Source: JAVKSM01 sp039583705
GTDB taxonomy: Bacteria > Actinomycetota > Actinomycetes > Mycobacteriales > Pseudonocardiaceae
Direction of reading: 5' to 3'
NCBI GenBank assembly: GCA_039583705.1
Contig: JAVKSM010000009.1
Location: 1-43,248, forward strand
DNA length: 43,248 nucleotides
Positions 25,709 through 33,354 of the stretch are shown in pieces (the first letter of the stretch is position 1; the number at the start of each line of letters is the position of its first letter). Below the pieces are notes generated by a model that saw only the letters and a program-made list of their open reading frames with translations, did no database searches and was not told the origin of the DNA. The position numbers and the translations under genes are program-made.

Positions 25709-26982
25709 GCGTCGGGGAGCCCCCGGACACCATCTCCCGGCCACCGGTCTCCCGGCCATCGGTCGCCGCGGAGCTGGCCGGGCTGGCCGATCCGGTGCGG
25801 GAGAACCGGCTGTTGTCGGGGATCATCGAGGCCACCGCGGCCGGCCCTGGGATGGGGCCGCTGGCAGCGGCGGTGGCCCGACTCATCGTCGACGCCACCG
25901 CCACCGACGTGTGTTTCGTGCACGTGCTCGACGACACCGACCGCTCACTGACGCTCGCCGGAGCGACACCCCCGTTCGACGCGCAGGTCGGCGTCGTGTC
26001 GCTGCCGCTGGGCACCGGGGTGACCGGGTGGGTGGCCAGCCACCGCCAGCCCGCGGTGATCGTCGAGGGCAAGGAGTCCGACGTCCGGTACCTGCCGATC
26101 CCCGCGCTGCGAGGCACCGAGTTCACCTCGATGGCGTCGGTGCCGATGGCCAACGACCTCGCCGGGCTGGTCGGGGTGCTCAACGTCCACACCCGGGAAC
26201 GGCGGGACTTCACCAGCCGCGACGTCCGGCTGCTCACCACGATCGGCAGCCAGGTGGCCGGCGCGGTGCACCTGGCGCGGCTGCACCGCCGGCTGACCCT
26301 CAAGGAGCGGGCCCACGAGCGGTTCGCCGAGCGGGTCGTCGACGCCCAGGAGGCGGAGCGGCGCCGGTTGGCCCGCGACATCCACGACGGGATCTCGCAG
26401 CGCCTGGTGAGCCTGGCCTTCCACCTCGACGCCGCGGCGCACACGATCCACGCCGAGCCGCGGTACGCCGCCCAGCAGGTGGGCATGGCCCGGGTACTGG
26501 TCGACCGGACGCTGGAAGAGGCGCGGCTCGCCGTCGGGGGGCTGCGGCCCCCGGTGCTGGACGACCTCGGGCTGGCGGGCGGCCTGGCCAGCCTGGCCCG
26601 GGAAACCGCGGAGCTGGAGGTCACCCTGGACCTGTCCGACGCGCGGTTGCCCGAGCACATCGAGATCGCGCTCTACCGCATCGCGCAGGAGGCGTTGCAG
26701 AACGTGACCAAGCACGCCGGGGCCAGCACGGTGCGGCTGACCTTCAGGGTGGGCAACGGCGCCGCCCGGTTGGAGGTGGCCGACGACGGCGACGGCTTCG
26801 ACGCCGACACCGGCAGCGCGGTCGGGACGGTCGCCGGGGGTTACGGTCTGGTGAGCATGACCGAGCGCGCGGAGCTCCAGGGCGGCAAGCTCAGTGTGCG
26901 GTCGCGGCCCGGCTCCGGCACCACGGTGGTCGCGGTCGTGCCCGCCGGTCCGGCACAGGCAGGGACCGCGGACGACGGCTGA
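25705..26982 (+). CDS. GAF-domain sensor histidine kinase (NarX/DevS-like HisKA_3 type)
   Basis: The 425-residue protein has no membrane segment. A GAF domain spans about residues 45-195 (TDVCFVHVL, LPLGTGVTGWVASHRQPAVI, VGVLNVHTRERRDF). The HisKA_3 dimerisation domain has the phospho-acceptor His227 in RLARDIHDGISQRL. The HATPase_c domain follows, with EALQNVTKHAGAS (N box), DDGDGFD and GYGLVSMTERAELQGG. It is cytoplasmic and should sense a soluble or redox signal through GAF; no obvious haem or cysteine cluster motif is visible. Partner of the overlapping response regulator gene. Confidence 0.92.
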   Translation: MSVGEPPDTISRPPVSRPSVAAELAGLADPVRENRLLSGIIEATAAGPGMGPLAAAVARLIVDATATDVCFVHVLDDTDRSLTLAGATPPFDAQVGVVSLPLGTGVTGWVASHRQPAVIVEGKESDVRYLPIPALRGTEFTSMASVPMANDLAGLVGVLNVHTRERRDFTSRDVRLLTTIGSQVAGAVHLARLHRRLTLKERAHERFAERVVDAQEAERRRLARDIHDGISQRLVSLAFHLDAAAHTIHAEPRYAAQQVGMARVLVDRTLEEARLAVGGLRPPVLDDLGLAGGLASLARETAELEVTLDLSDARLPEHIEIALYRIAQEALQNVTKHAGASTVRLTFRVGNGAARLEVADDGDGFDADTGSAVGTVAGGYGLVSMTERAELQGGKLSVRSRPGSGTTVVAVVPAGPAQAGTADDG

Positions 26983-27045
26983 GGCCTGGCTGAGGTCCGG
27001 CTGAGGCTTGCCTGGGCCTGGTCGGACCGCGCCTGGTCAGACCGC
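26977..27045. repeat. Tandem repeats filling the convergent kinase/LysR junction
   Basis: Three 11-bp units (26977-26987, 26988-26998, 26999-27009; GGCTGAGGCCT type) start over the kinase stop TGA (26980-26982). Two 15-bp units (27016-27030 and 27031-27045; GCCTGGTCGGACCGC type, one mismatch) cover the LysR stop (27037-27039). Both look like slippage duplications at gene ends; no clear terminator hairpin is present. Confidence 0.8.
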
Positions 27046-27960
27046 GTGGGCCGCCGGCAGCGTCCGGCCCAGCCGGCTGTGCGCGGACGGTGGGAGCCAC
27101 CCGCCCTCGGGGTCGGCGAGCAAGTGGTGCAGCAGCAGCCGGGTGCTCGGGGTGGGGTCGGCGTGGGTGACGACGTGCCACGGACGCTCCAGCGGCGTGC
27201 CGGGAAGCGGCAGCTCCACCAGTCGCCCGCTCTCGCACAGCGAGCTCACGGCGTCCCGGGACACCAGCGTCACGCCGAGGCCGGCCACGGCCCCGGCGAC
27301 CACCGCTCCGTTCGAGCCGAGGGTGAGTAGTTGGGGTTGGCGCTCCAGCCCGCCGAGCAGTCCGAGGCAGGTGGCGCGGATGCCGGAGCCGGCCTCCCGC
27401 AGCAGCCAGCTCGTCGTCTCCGCCGTGAAACCCGCCGCCAGGGCGGGCGCGCCCACCACCACCAGCGTGTTGGGACGCACCGCCTGCACGCACCCTTGCA
27501 GCCCCTCGGGGGGTCGCCCGGCGACGACCAGGTCCACCTCGTGGTGGGCGAGCATGCGCCAGACCGCGTCGCGGGGGGCGACCTCGAGCCGCAGCGCGAC
27601 CTCCGGCTGGCGGCCACGGAAGGACGCGAGCAGTTCGGGCAGCACATGCTCGCCAGCCGTGGTCACCGCCGCCAGCCGGACGAGCCCGGTGTGCGGCGAG
27701 ACCTCCCCTCGTGCCGCGGCCCGGGCCTGCTCGTGCAGGCCCAGGATCGTGCGCGCGTAGTCGAGGTAGCTGTGGCCGGCTACGGTGAGCCGCACGCCGC
27801 GTCCGTCGGGTTCCATCAGCCCGGCGCCGACGTCTCGGGACAAAGCCGTGACCGCGGCCGACACCGACGACTCGGTGACGCACAACTGCTGGGCAGCAGC
27901 CCGCACCGAGCCATTGTCGGCGACGGCGACGAACGCCCGCAGCCGGGCGTTGGTGGTCAC
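27037..27960 (-). CDS. LysR-family regulator, probable CbbR
   Basis: The 307-residue protein has an N-terminal winged helix-turn-helix (residues ~4-62: LRAFVAVADNGSVRAAAQQL, TESSVSAAVTALSRDVGAGL) and a C-terminal LysR effector domain (residues ~90-290). GTG 27960 overlaps the cbbX stop (GTGA), so it is the last gene of cbbL-cbbS-cbbX-lysR. CbbR regulators usually lie upstream and divergent from cbbL, so this position is unusual. CbbR identity rests on context rather than specific residues. Its probable targets are the paired repeats upstream of cbbL. Confidence 0.82.
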   Translation of the reverse strand: MTTNARLRAFVAVADNGSVRAAAQQLCVTESSVSAAVTALSRDVGAGLMEPDGRGVRLTVAGHSYLDYARTILGLHEQARAAARGEVSPHTGLVRLAAVTTAGEHVLPELLASFRGRQPEVALRLEVAPRDAVWRMLAHHEVDLVVAGRPPEGLQGCVQAVRPNTLVVVGAPALAAGFTAETTSWLLREAGSGIRATCLGLLGGLERQPQLLTLGSNGAVVAGAVAGLGVTLVSRDAVSSLCESGRLVELPLPGTPLERPWHVVTHADPTPSTRLLLHHLLADPEGGWLPPSAHSRLGRTLPAAHAV

Positions 27961-28976
27961 CCGTCCTCGTCCGGTTCGTCCGGCTCGTCGGGGAGAGGGT
28001 CCGACGCGGTGTCGGAGAAGACCCGGCTGGAGAGCAGGTCGTCGGCCTCCAGCGTGACCAGATCCGTCCGGCCCACGCCCGGCCCGCCGCGGTCCAGCAG
28101 CCGGCGAGCCTGCCGCAGCCGGGCCCGCTCGACCGCGTTGCGCACGCTGCGTCCGTTGGCGAAGCGGGGCTGTTCCTTGCGCCGTTTCAGATAGTCGCGC
28201 AGCACCTCCCGCCCCTCGGGGGAGAACTCGTAACCGAGTTGCTCGGCCATAATCACCCCGATCTGCTCCAGCTCGTCGAGGGCGAAGTCCGGGAAGGAGA
28301 TGTGGTGCGCGATGCGCGAGCCCATCCCGGGGTTGGACCGGAAGAAGGTCTCCATCCGGTTCTCGTAGCCGGCGAGGATGACCACGAGGTCGTCGCGGTT
28401 GTTCTCCATGACCTGCAGCAGGATCTCGATGGACTCCTGGCCGTAGTCCCGCTCGTTGTCCTCCCGGTACAGGTAGTAGGCCTCGTCGATGAACAGCACG
28501 CCGCCCATCGCGCGCTTGATCACCTCCTTGGTCTTCGGAGCGGTGTGCCCGACGTACTGGCCGACCAGGTCGTCGCGCCCGACGGAGACCAGGTGCCCGC
28601 GCCGCAGATAGCCGAGCTGGTGCAGCAGCTCGGCCATCCGCACCGCGACCGTGGTCTTGCCGGTCCCCGGGCTGCCGGTGAAGGACATGTGCAGGGTCGG
28701 CCGGGGCGCGGTGATGCCGAAGCGCGCCCGCACCCGGTCGACCAGCAGCAGCGCGGAGATCTCGGCCACCCGCGCCTTGACCGGCGCCAGCCCCACCAGA
28801 TCCCGGTCGAGCCGGGCCAGCACGTCGTCGACCCCCGACTCCTTGCGCTCGGCTGCGAGGTCGACGACGGAGTCCGGGGCCAGCTCCGGTTCCCGCTCGG
28901 TGGCGTCCTGCTCCGGCTCCGGGTCCTGCCCGGCTGACCCCCCTGCCATCGAGAAGCCGCGCCGCGGCGAGCTCAC
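27957..28976 (-). CDS. cbbX: RuBisCO activase CbbX (AAA+)
   Basis: CbbX remodels inhibited red-type RuBisCO by pulling the C-terminal tail of the large subunit. The 339-residue protein has an acidic N-terminal extension of ~50 residues, the helical start LDRDLVGLAPVKARVAEI, Walker A TGSPGTGKTTV (residues 100-110), VGRDDLVGQYVGHTA with the pore-loop Tyr-Val-Gly, Walker B GGVLFIDEAYYLY, and sensor/arginine-finger region NPGMGSRIAHHISFPDF. A run of Asp/Glu/Pro ends the protein. GTG 28976 is 4 bp after the cbbS stop; internal ATG in SMAGGS is an alternative. Presence next to cbbLS matches red-type operons. Confidence 0.94.
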   Translation of the reverse strand: MSSPRRGFSMAGGSAGQDPEPEQDATEREPELAPDSVVDLAAERKESGVDDVLARLDRDLVGLAPVKARVAEISALLLVDRVRARFGITAPRPTLHMSFTGSPGTGKTTVAVRMAELLHQLGYLRRGHLVSVGRDDLVGQYVGHTAPKTKEVIKRAMGGVLFIDEAYYLYREDNERDYGQESIEILLQVMENNRDDLVVILAGYENRMETFFRSNPGMGSRIAHHISFPDFALDELEQIGVIMAEQLGYEFSPEGREVLRDYLKRRKEQPRFANGRSVRNAVERARLRQARRLLDRGGPGVGRTDLVTLEADDLLSSRVFSDTASDPLPDEPDEPDEDG

Positions 28977-28980
28977 GGCG

Positions 28981-29406
28981 TCACCCCTTCCGGTAGCGCT
29001 CGCCGATCGGGCGCTCGGTGGCGTAGGAGTGCATCGTGTAGCGGATGCTGCGGTCGTGGCTCTCCTGGCGGTCGAGCCGGAAGCCCGGCTCCTCGGCAGG
29101 ACGCTGCACGATGAACGACAGCATGATCGTCTGCCGGCCCACGCTGGCGTCGTAGGCGTTGACCCGGACGTAGCGGTCGGGGTAGGCGCTGCGGCAGGCG
29201 TTGACCTCCATGAGCACCCCCGCCGCGTCGTGCAGGTCGAACATCGGAAGCCCCCACATCTCCCAGTAGGTGTTGCGGGGGTGCGGGTCGTCGGTGAACT
29301 CCACCGACAGTGGCCAGCCGTTGTCCAGCGAGTACTGGATCTGGGCGGTGATCTCCTCGTCGGTGAAGTCGGGCAGGTAGGAGAAGGTGCCCTGAGTGAT
29401 GCGCAT
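28981..29406 (-). CDS. cbbS: RuBisCO small subunit, red type
   Basis: The 141-residue small subunit has RITQGTFSYLPDFTDEEI at the N-terminus, WPLSVEFTDDPHPRNTYWEM (20 residues, including the conserved large-subunit contact), and a C-terminal extension beyond the ~110-residue core (YTMHSYATERPIGERY), which in red-type enzymes forms the beta-hairpin in the central pore. ATG 29406 has GGAGGGA about 6-8 nt upstream. It lies 57 bp after cbbL and 4 bp before cbbX. Confidence 0.95.
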   Translation of the reverse strand: MRITQGTFSYLPDFTDEEITAQIQYSLDNGWPLSVEFTDDPHPRNTYWEMWGLPMFDLHDAAGVLMEVNACRSAYPDRYVRVNAYDASVGRQTIMLSFIVQRPAEEPGFRLDRQESHDRSIRYTMHSYATERPIGERYRKG

Positions 29407-29463
29407 CGTCGTGTCCCTCCAGGGGTCTGTGGCGTTGGTCGGATGTCCCGGAGCTGGGTTGTC

Positions 29464-30894
29464 TCAGACGCTGGTCGGAGTCTCGACGACGTCGGGGACG
29501 TCGGTCGACTCGTAGTTGAACGTGACGTCGCCCCAGGTCGACAAGGCCACGTCGAGCTCGCGGCTCTTCTTCGCCGCCGCCTTGAGGATGTCCTCGCCCT
29601 CGGCGAAAAAGTCCCGGCCCTCGTTGCGGGCCTTGATCATGGCCTCCACCGCGACCCGGTTGGCCGTGGCGCCGGCCGCGATGCCCATCGGGTGGCCGAT
29701 CGTGCCGCCTCCGAACTGCAGCACCACATCCTCGCCGAGGTAGTGCACCAACTGGTGCATCTGGCCGGCGTGGATGCCGCCGGAGGCGACCGGCATCGTG
29801 CCCGGCATCGAGGCCCAGTCCTGGTCGAAGTACAGGCCCCGGACCGGGTTCGCCGCCACGTGGCCCAGCCGCAGCGTGTCGTAGTAGCCCTGGATGGCGT
29901 TCGGGTCGCCCTCCAGCTTTCCGACCACGGTGCCGGAGTGGACGTGGTCCACCCCTGCCATCCGCATCCACTTGGCGAGCACCCGGAAGTTCACGCCGTG
30001 GTTCTTCTGCCGCGCCCAGGTGGCGTACCCGGCCCGGTGCAGGTGCAGGATCAGCCCGTTCGCCCTGGCCCACTTGGCCATCGACTGGATCGCGGTATAG
30101 CCGATCGTCAGGTCGATCATGATGATGACGCTGCCGAGCTCCTTGGCGAACTCCGCCCGCTCGTACATCTCCTCCATGGTCGCCGCGGTGGTGTTGAGGT
30201 AGTGGCCCTTGATCTCGCCGGTCTCGGCCTGCGCCCGGTTCACCCCTTCCATCGAATACAGGTAGCGGTCCCGCCAGCGCATGAACGGCTGGGAGTTGAT
30301 GTTCTCGTCGTCCTTGGTGAAGTCCAGCCCGCCCCGCAACGCCTCGTAGACCACCCGGCCGTAGTTGCGCGCCGAGAGCCCCAGCTTGGGCTTGGTGGTG
30401 GCGCCGAGCAGCGGGCGGCCGTACTTGTTGAGGTACTCCCGCTCCATGACGATGCCGTGCGCCGGGCCCTGGAAAGTCTTGATGTAGTGCGTCGGGATCC
30501 GCATGTCCTCCAGCCGCAGCGCCTTGAGCGCCTTGAAGCCGAAGACGTTGCCGATGATCGAGGAGGTGAGGTTGGCGATCGAGCCCTCCTCGAACAGGTC
30601 GATGTCGTAGGCGATCCAGGCGATGTACTGGTTCTCGGTGTTGGGCACCGCGTCGACCTTGTAGCACTTGGCCTGGTAGTGCTCGTAGGCGGTGATCCGG
30701 TCGGTCCACACCACAGTCCAGGTCGCCGTCGAGGACTCACCGGCCACCGCGGCCGCCGCTTCCTCCGGTGGCACCCCTGGCTGCGGGGTCACCCGGAAAG
30801 CACACAGCACGTCGGTGTCCTTGGGCTGGTAGTCCGGCTCCCAGTAACCCATCTCGGTATACGGGATGACGCCCGCATTCCATCGTTCCGCCAT
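29464..30894 (-). CDS. cbbL: RuBisCO large subunit, form I red type
   Basis: Carboxylates ribulose 1,5-bisphosphate. The 476-residue protein has all catalytic landmarks: TTKPKLGLS, GGLDFTKDDENINSQPF with carbamylated Lys194, HLHRAG (His286, Arg287), GVDHVHSGTVVGKLEGD with loop-6 Lys326, and ASGGIHAGQMHQL with FGGGTIGHP. Sequence style (YQAKCYKVDAVPNTENQY, NYGRVVYEALRGG) is that of red-type forms IC/ID/IE. Tyr290 and Trp293 in HLHRAGYATW differ from the HGTY or NSTY I recall in IC and ID enzymes; it may be the actinobacterial IE group. ATG 30894 has GGAGG 5 nt upstream. Leads the cbbL-cbbS-cbbX-lysR operon. Confidence 0.97.
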   Translation of the reverse strand: MAERWNAGVIPYTEMGYWEPDYQPKDTDVLCAFRVTPQPGVPPEEAAAAVAGESSTATWTVVWTDRITAYEHYQAKCYKVDAVPNTENQYIAWIAYDIDLFEEGSIANLTSSIIGNVFGFKALKALRLEDMRIPTHYIKTFQGPAHGIVMEREYLNKYGRPLLGATTKPKLGLSARNYGRVVYEALRGGLDFTKDDENINSQPFMRWRDRYLYSMEGVNRAQAETGEIKGHYLNTTAATMEEMYERAEFAKELGSVIIMIDLTIGYTAIQSMAKWARANGLILHLHRAGYATWARQKNHGVNFRVLAKWMRMAGVDHVHSGTVVGKLEGDPNAIQGYYDTLRLGHVAANPVRGLYFDQDWASMPGTMPVASGGIHAGQMHQLVHYLGEDVVLQFGGGTIGHPMGIAAGATANRVAVEAMIKARNEGRDFFAEGEDILKAAAKKSRELDVALSTWGDVTFNYESTDVPDVVETPTSV

Positions 30895-31222
30895 CGTTGC
30901 CTCCTCATCACTTGGTCGTACGTCCCATGATGACCGACTACATCTGAACGGTCTATCAAGAAAATTGACTCAACGATCAGGTAATCAACGAACAGTCTAT
31001 GTCGGCTCGCCAGCGGCTGCCGGGCTGGCGGCAGGCTGGCAGCGCCCTGCCGGCTCCAACCGCCGCGACGGGGCTCCGCCTTCATCCCGACCACCCCCAG
31101 CAACCACCAGGGGAGTACCCGGTGGGACGATGCGCCACCCATCCGGACGACGCGGTCGCCGCCGTGCCCTACCATGCCGACAGCGGTGCCGATAGCGGTG
31201 CCGGGATCTGGCGAAGGAGATC
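30895..31222. promoter_or_regulatory. Divergent control region between cbbL and the chelatase operon
   Basis: No gene is recognised here. Bases about 30940-31005 are markedly AT-richer than the surroundings. GAACGGTCTATC (30946-30957) and GAACAGTCTATG (30990-31001) are direct repeats 44 bp apart. Between them TTGA (30965-30968) and TCAA (30985-30988) frame an inverted arrangement. This is a plausible LysR-type (CbbR) operator and cbbL promoter. The remaining part (31002-31222) is GC-rich, with an imperfect repeat (CCGACAGCGGTGCCGATAGC at 31174) but no riboswitch that I can see. Confidence 0.6.
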
Positions 31223-31318
31223 ATGGCCGCCGGTCCTCTGGCGCGCGGCTCCGCCTCCCCGGGCCGATCCTCGGACCGTGAGGGAAACGGAGGACCAGCG
31301 GGTGGCGCCGGTCGGTGA
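31223..31318 (+). CDS. Possible 31-residue leader peptide overlapping the chelatase gene start
   Basis: ATG 31223 has AAGGAG (31214-31219) 3 nt upstream, a better ribosome site than most genes here. The frame encodes 31 residues rich in Gly, Ala and Ser and ends at TGA 31316-31318, inside the chelatase gene whose start GTG is 31302. Ribosomes finishing the leader would be 14 nt past that start, which could couple translation. No run of regulatory codons is evident. It may be chance; codon content is not distinctive. Confidence 0.4.
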   Translation: MAAGPLARGSASPGRSSDREGNGGPAGGAGR

Positions 31319-33344
31319 CCGATCCCCGCAGCGCTGCGGGTTCCCGTTCGCCGCGGTCGTGGGCCACGACGACCTGCGGCTCGCACTGCTGCTCACCGCC
31401 GTGCACCCGGGCATCGGCGGGGTCCTGGTGCGCGGTGAGAAAGGCACCGCGAAGTCGACGGTCGTGCGCGCGCTGGCCGCGCTGCTGCCCGCCGTGGCCG
31501 TCGTGGCGGCCTGCCGCTTCGGCTGCGACCCCGCAGCCCCGGACCCGGACTGCCCCGACGGTCCCCATCCCCCGGGCGCTCCGGCCAGCACCCGCCCGGC
31601 GCGGCTCGTCGAGCTGCCGGTCGGCGCGACCGAGGACCGGGTGATCGGCTCGCTGGACCTGGAGCGGGCGCTGGCGCGGGGGGTGGCGGCCTTTGCGCCC
31701 GGGCTGCTGGCCGCGGCTCACCGCGGTGTGCTGTACGTCGACGAGGTCAACCTGCTCCACGACCACCTGGTGGACGTGCTGCTCGACGCGGCCGCGATGG
31801 GTCGCTGCCACGTCGAGCGCGACGGCGTCTCGGTCTCGCACGCCGCCTCGTTCCTGCTGGTGGGGACGATGAACCCGGAGGAGGGCGAGCTGCGTCCGCA
31901 ACTGCTGGATCGCTTCGGGCTCACCGTCGGGGTCGCTGCCTCCCGGCAGGTCGACACCCGTGCCGAGGTGGTGCGGCGCCGGCTCGCCTACGAGTCCGAC
32001 CCGGCCGGCTTCGCCCGCGGCTGGCGGGCGGACGAGGCGGAGCTGGCCGTCCGGATCGCGGCGGCCCGCGCGCGGCTGCGTGCGGTGGGGTTGCCTGACG
32101 CCGAGCTGCGACGTATCGCCGCGGTGTGCGCCGCTGTCGGCGTCGACGGGATGCGGGCCGACCTCGTCATGGCCCGCACGGCGATCGCCGCGGCGGCGTG
32201 GCGCGGCGCGGCCGAGGTCACCGAGGAGGACGTGCGGACGGCCGCGGCCCTCGCGCTGCCGCACCGGCAGCGGGATCCTTTCGACGCTCCGCAGCTCGAC
32301 CCGCGGGAGCTCGACGAGGTGGTGCGGGAGGCCGGGCGCACCGGGACGCCGCCGGACCGGCCGGACGGTCCCGGCGGCGGCCCCGACGACGGCGGGGGAG
32401 CCGGCGGCGACCCGGACGGCGGCCCCGCGACGCCCGCGGCGGGCGGCTCCGGTGGCGCCGGTGGCGCCGGTGACAGGTGCGACGGACCAGGCTCGGACGA
32501 CGCACCGCCCCCGGTGAGCGCGCCGGCGTTCCGGGCCCGGCTGCTGGCGGTACCTGGCGTCGGCGAGGGAGACCCTGGCCGACGCTCGGCTGCCCGGGGG
32601 CCGGCGGGCCGGGTGGTCCGGGCGAGCAGGTGGGGCGGGACCGTCGTGCACCTGCCCGCCACGGTGACCGCCGCCGCGCCGCACCAGCTCGCCCGCGGCC
32701 GGTCCGGGGGATGCCTGCTGCTGCGGCCCGCCGACCTGCGCCGGGCGGTACGGGAGGGTCGGGAGGCCAACCTCGTGGTCTTCGCCGTCGATGCGTCGGG
32801 CTCGATGGCGGCCCGGCAGCGCATGTCGGCGGTGTCGGGTGCCGTGCTCTCCCTGCTGCGCGACGCCTACCAGCGCCGCGACAAGGTCGGGCTGGTCACC
32901 TTCCGCGGAGACGGCGCGCAGGTGGCGCTGCCGCCCACGTCCTCCGTGCAGGCTGCCGTGGCCCGGCTCACCGCGCTGCGCACCGGCGGCCGCACCCCGT
33001 TGGCGCAGGGCCTGCTGCGGGCCCGCCGGGTGCTGGCGGCGGAGCGGTTGCGCGACCCGCGGCGCCGCGCGTTGCTCGTCGTCGTCACCGACGGCCGGGC
33101 CACCGTCGGTCTCGGTGGTGACCCGGTGGGCGACGCGGTGCGGGCCGCCGCCCTGCTCGCCGGGGACGCGGTGCGCTGGGGGGCGGCGACCGTCGTCGTC
33201 GACTGCGAGTCCGGGCCGGTGCGGCTCGGGCTGGCCGGCAGGTTGGCGGACGCCGCCGGCGGGCTGCGCGTCGGGCTCGACGAGTTGGCCGCCGACCGCG
33301 TCGCGGGCGTGGTCCGCGCCGCGCGCGCCGTCCGGGCGGGGTGA
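31302..33344 (+). CDS. Mg/Co-chelatase AAA+ and VWA subunit (ChlI-ChlD type)
   Basis: Single protein of 680 residues combining a ChlI-like AAA+ domain and a ChlD-like von Willebrand A domain, the likely energy module for CobN in cobalt insertion. Walker A GEKGTAKST lies near residue 46, Walker B VLYVDEVNLLHDHLVD near 144, then LVGTMNPEEGELRPQLLDRF. Residues ~346-405 are a Gly/Pro/Asp linker. The VWA MIDAS motif DASGS is near residue 497, with TDGRATVG downstream. GTG 31302 is chosen for GGAGG (31289-31293) 8 nt upstream and because homologues start shortly before FPFAAVVGHD; GTG 31278 is an alternative. Mycobacterial Rv2850c is the counterpart, likewise followed by cobO. Confidence 0.9.
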   Translation: MAPVGDRSPQRCGFPFAAVVGHDDLRLALLLTAVHPGIGGVLVRGEKGTAKSTVVRALAALLPAVAVVAACRFGCDPAAPDPDCPDGPHPPGAPASTRPARLVELPVGATEDRVIGSLDLERALARGVAAFAPGLLAAAHRGVLYVDEVNLLHDHLVDVLLDAAAMGRCHVERDGVSVSHAASFLLVGTMNPEEGELRPQLLDRFGLTVGVAASRQVDTRAEVVRRRLAYESDPAGFARGWRADEAELAVRIAAARARLRAVGLPDAELRRIAAVCAAVGVDGMRADLVMARTAIAAAAWRGAAEVTEEDVRTAAALALPHRQRDPFDAPQLDPRELDEVVREAGRTGTPPDRPDGPGGGPDDGGGAGGDPDGGPATPAAGGSGGAGGAGDRCDGPGSDDAPPPVSAPAFRARLLAVPGVGEGDPGRRSAARGPAGRVVRASRWGGTVVHLPATVTAAAPHQLARGRSGGCLLLRPADLRRAVREGREANLVVFAVDASGSMAARQRMSAVSGAVLSLLRDAYQRRDKVGLVTFRGDGAQVALPPTSSVQAAVARLTALRTGGRTPLAQGLLRARRVLAAERLRDPRRRALLVVVTDGRATVGLGGDPVGDAVRAAALLAGDAVRWGAATVVVDCESGPVRLGLAGRLADAAGGLRVGLDELAADRVAGVVRAARAVRAG

Positions 33345-33354
33345 GGGGACCGCG

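Noticed and set aside
22938..30940. Integrative element boundaries around the RuBisCO island
   Set aside because: No integrase, transposase, tRNA target or flanking direct repeats could be seen; the island status rests only on gene order.
31002..31222. Second cobalamin riboswitch upstream of the chelatase gene
   Set aside because: No B12 box (GCCAGGAGAC-like) or the paired CCGGTGNGAATCCGG element was found on either strand.
32340..32515. Programmed frameshift site in the linker between the AAA+ and VWA parts of the chelatase subunit
   Set aside because: The frame is continuous through both domains and no slippery A or T run is present in the linker.
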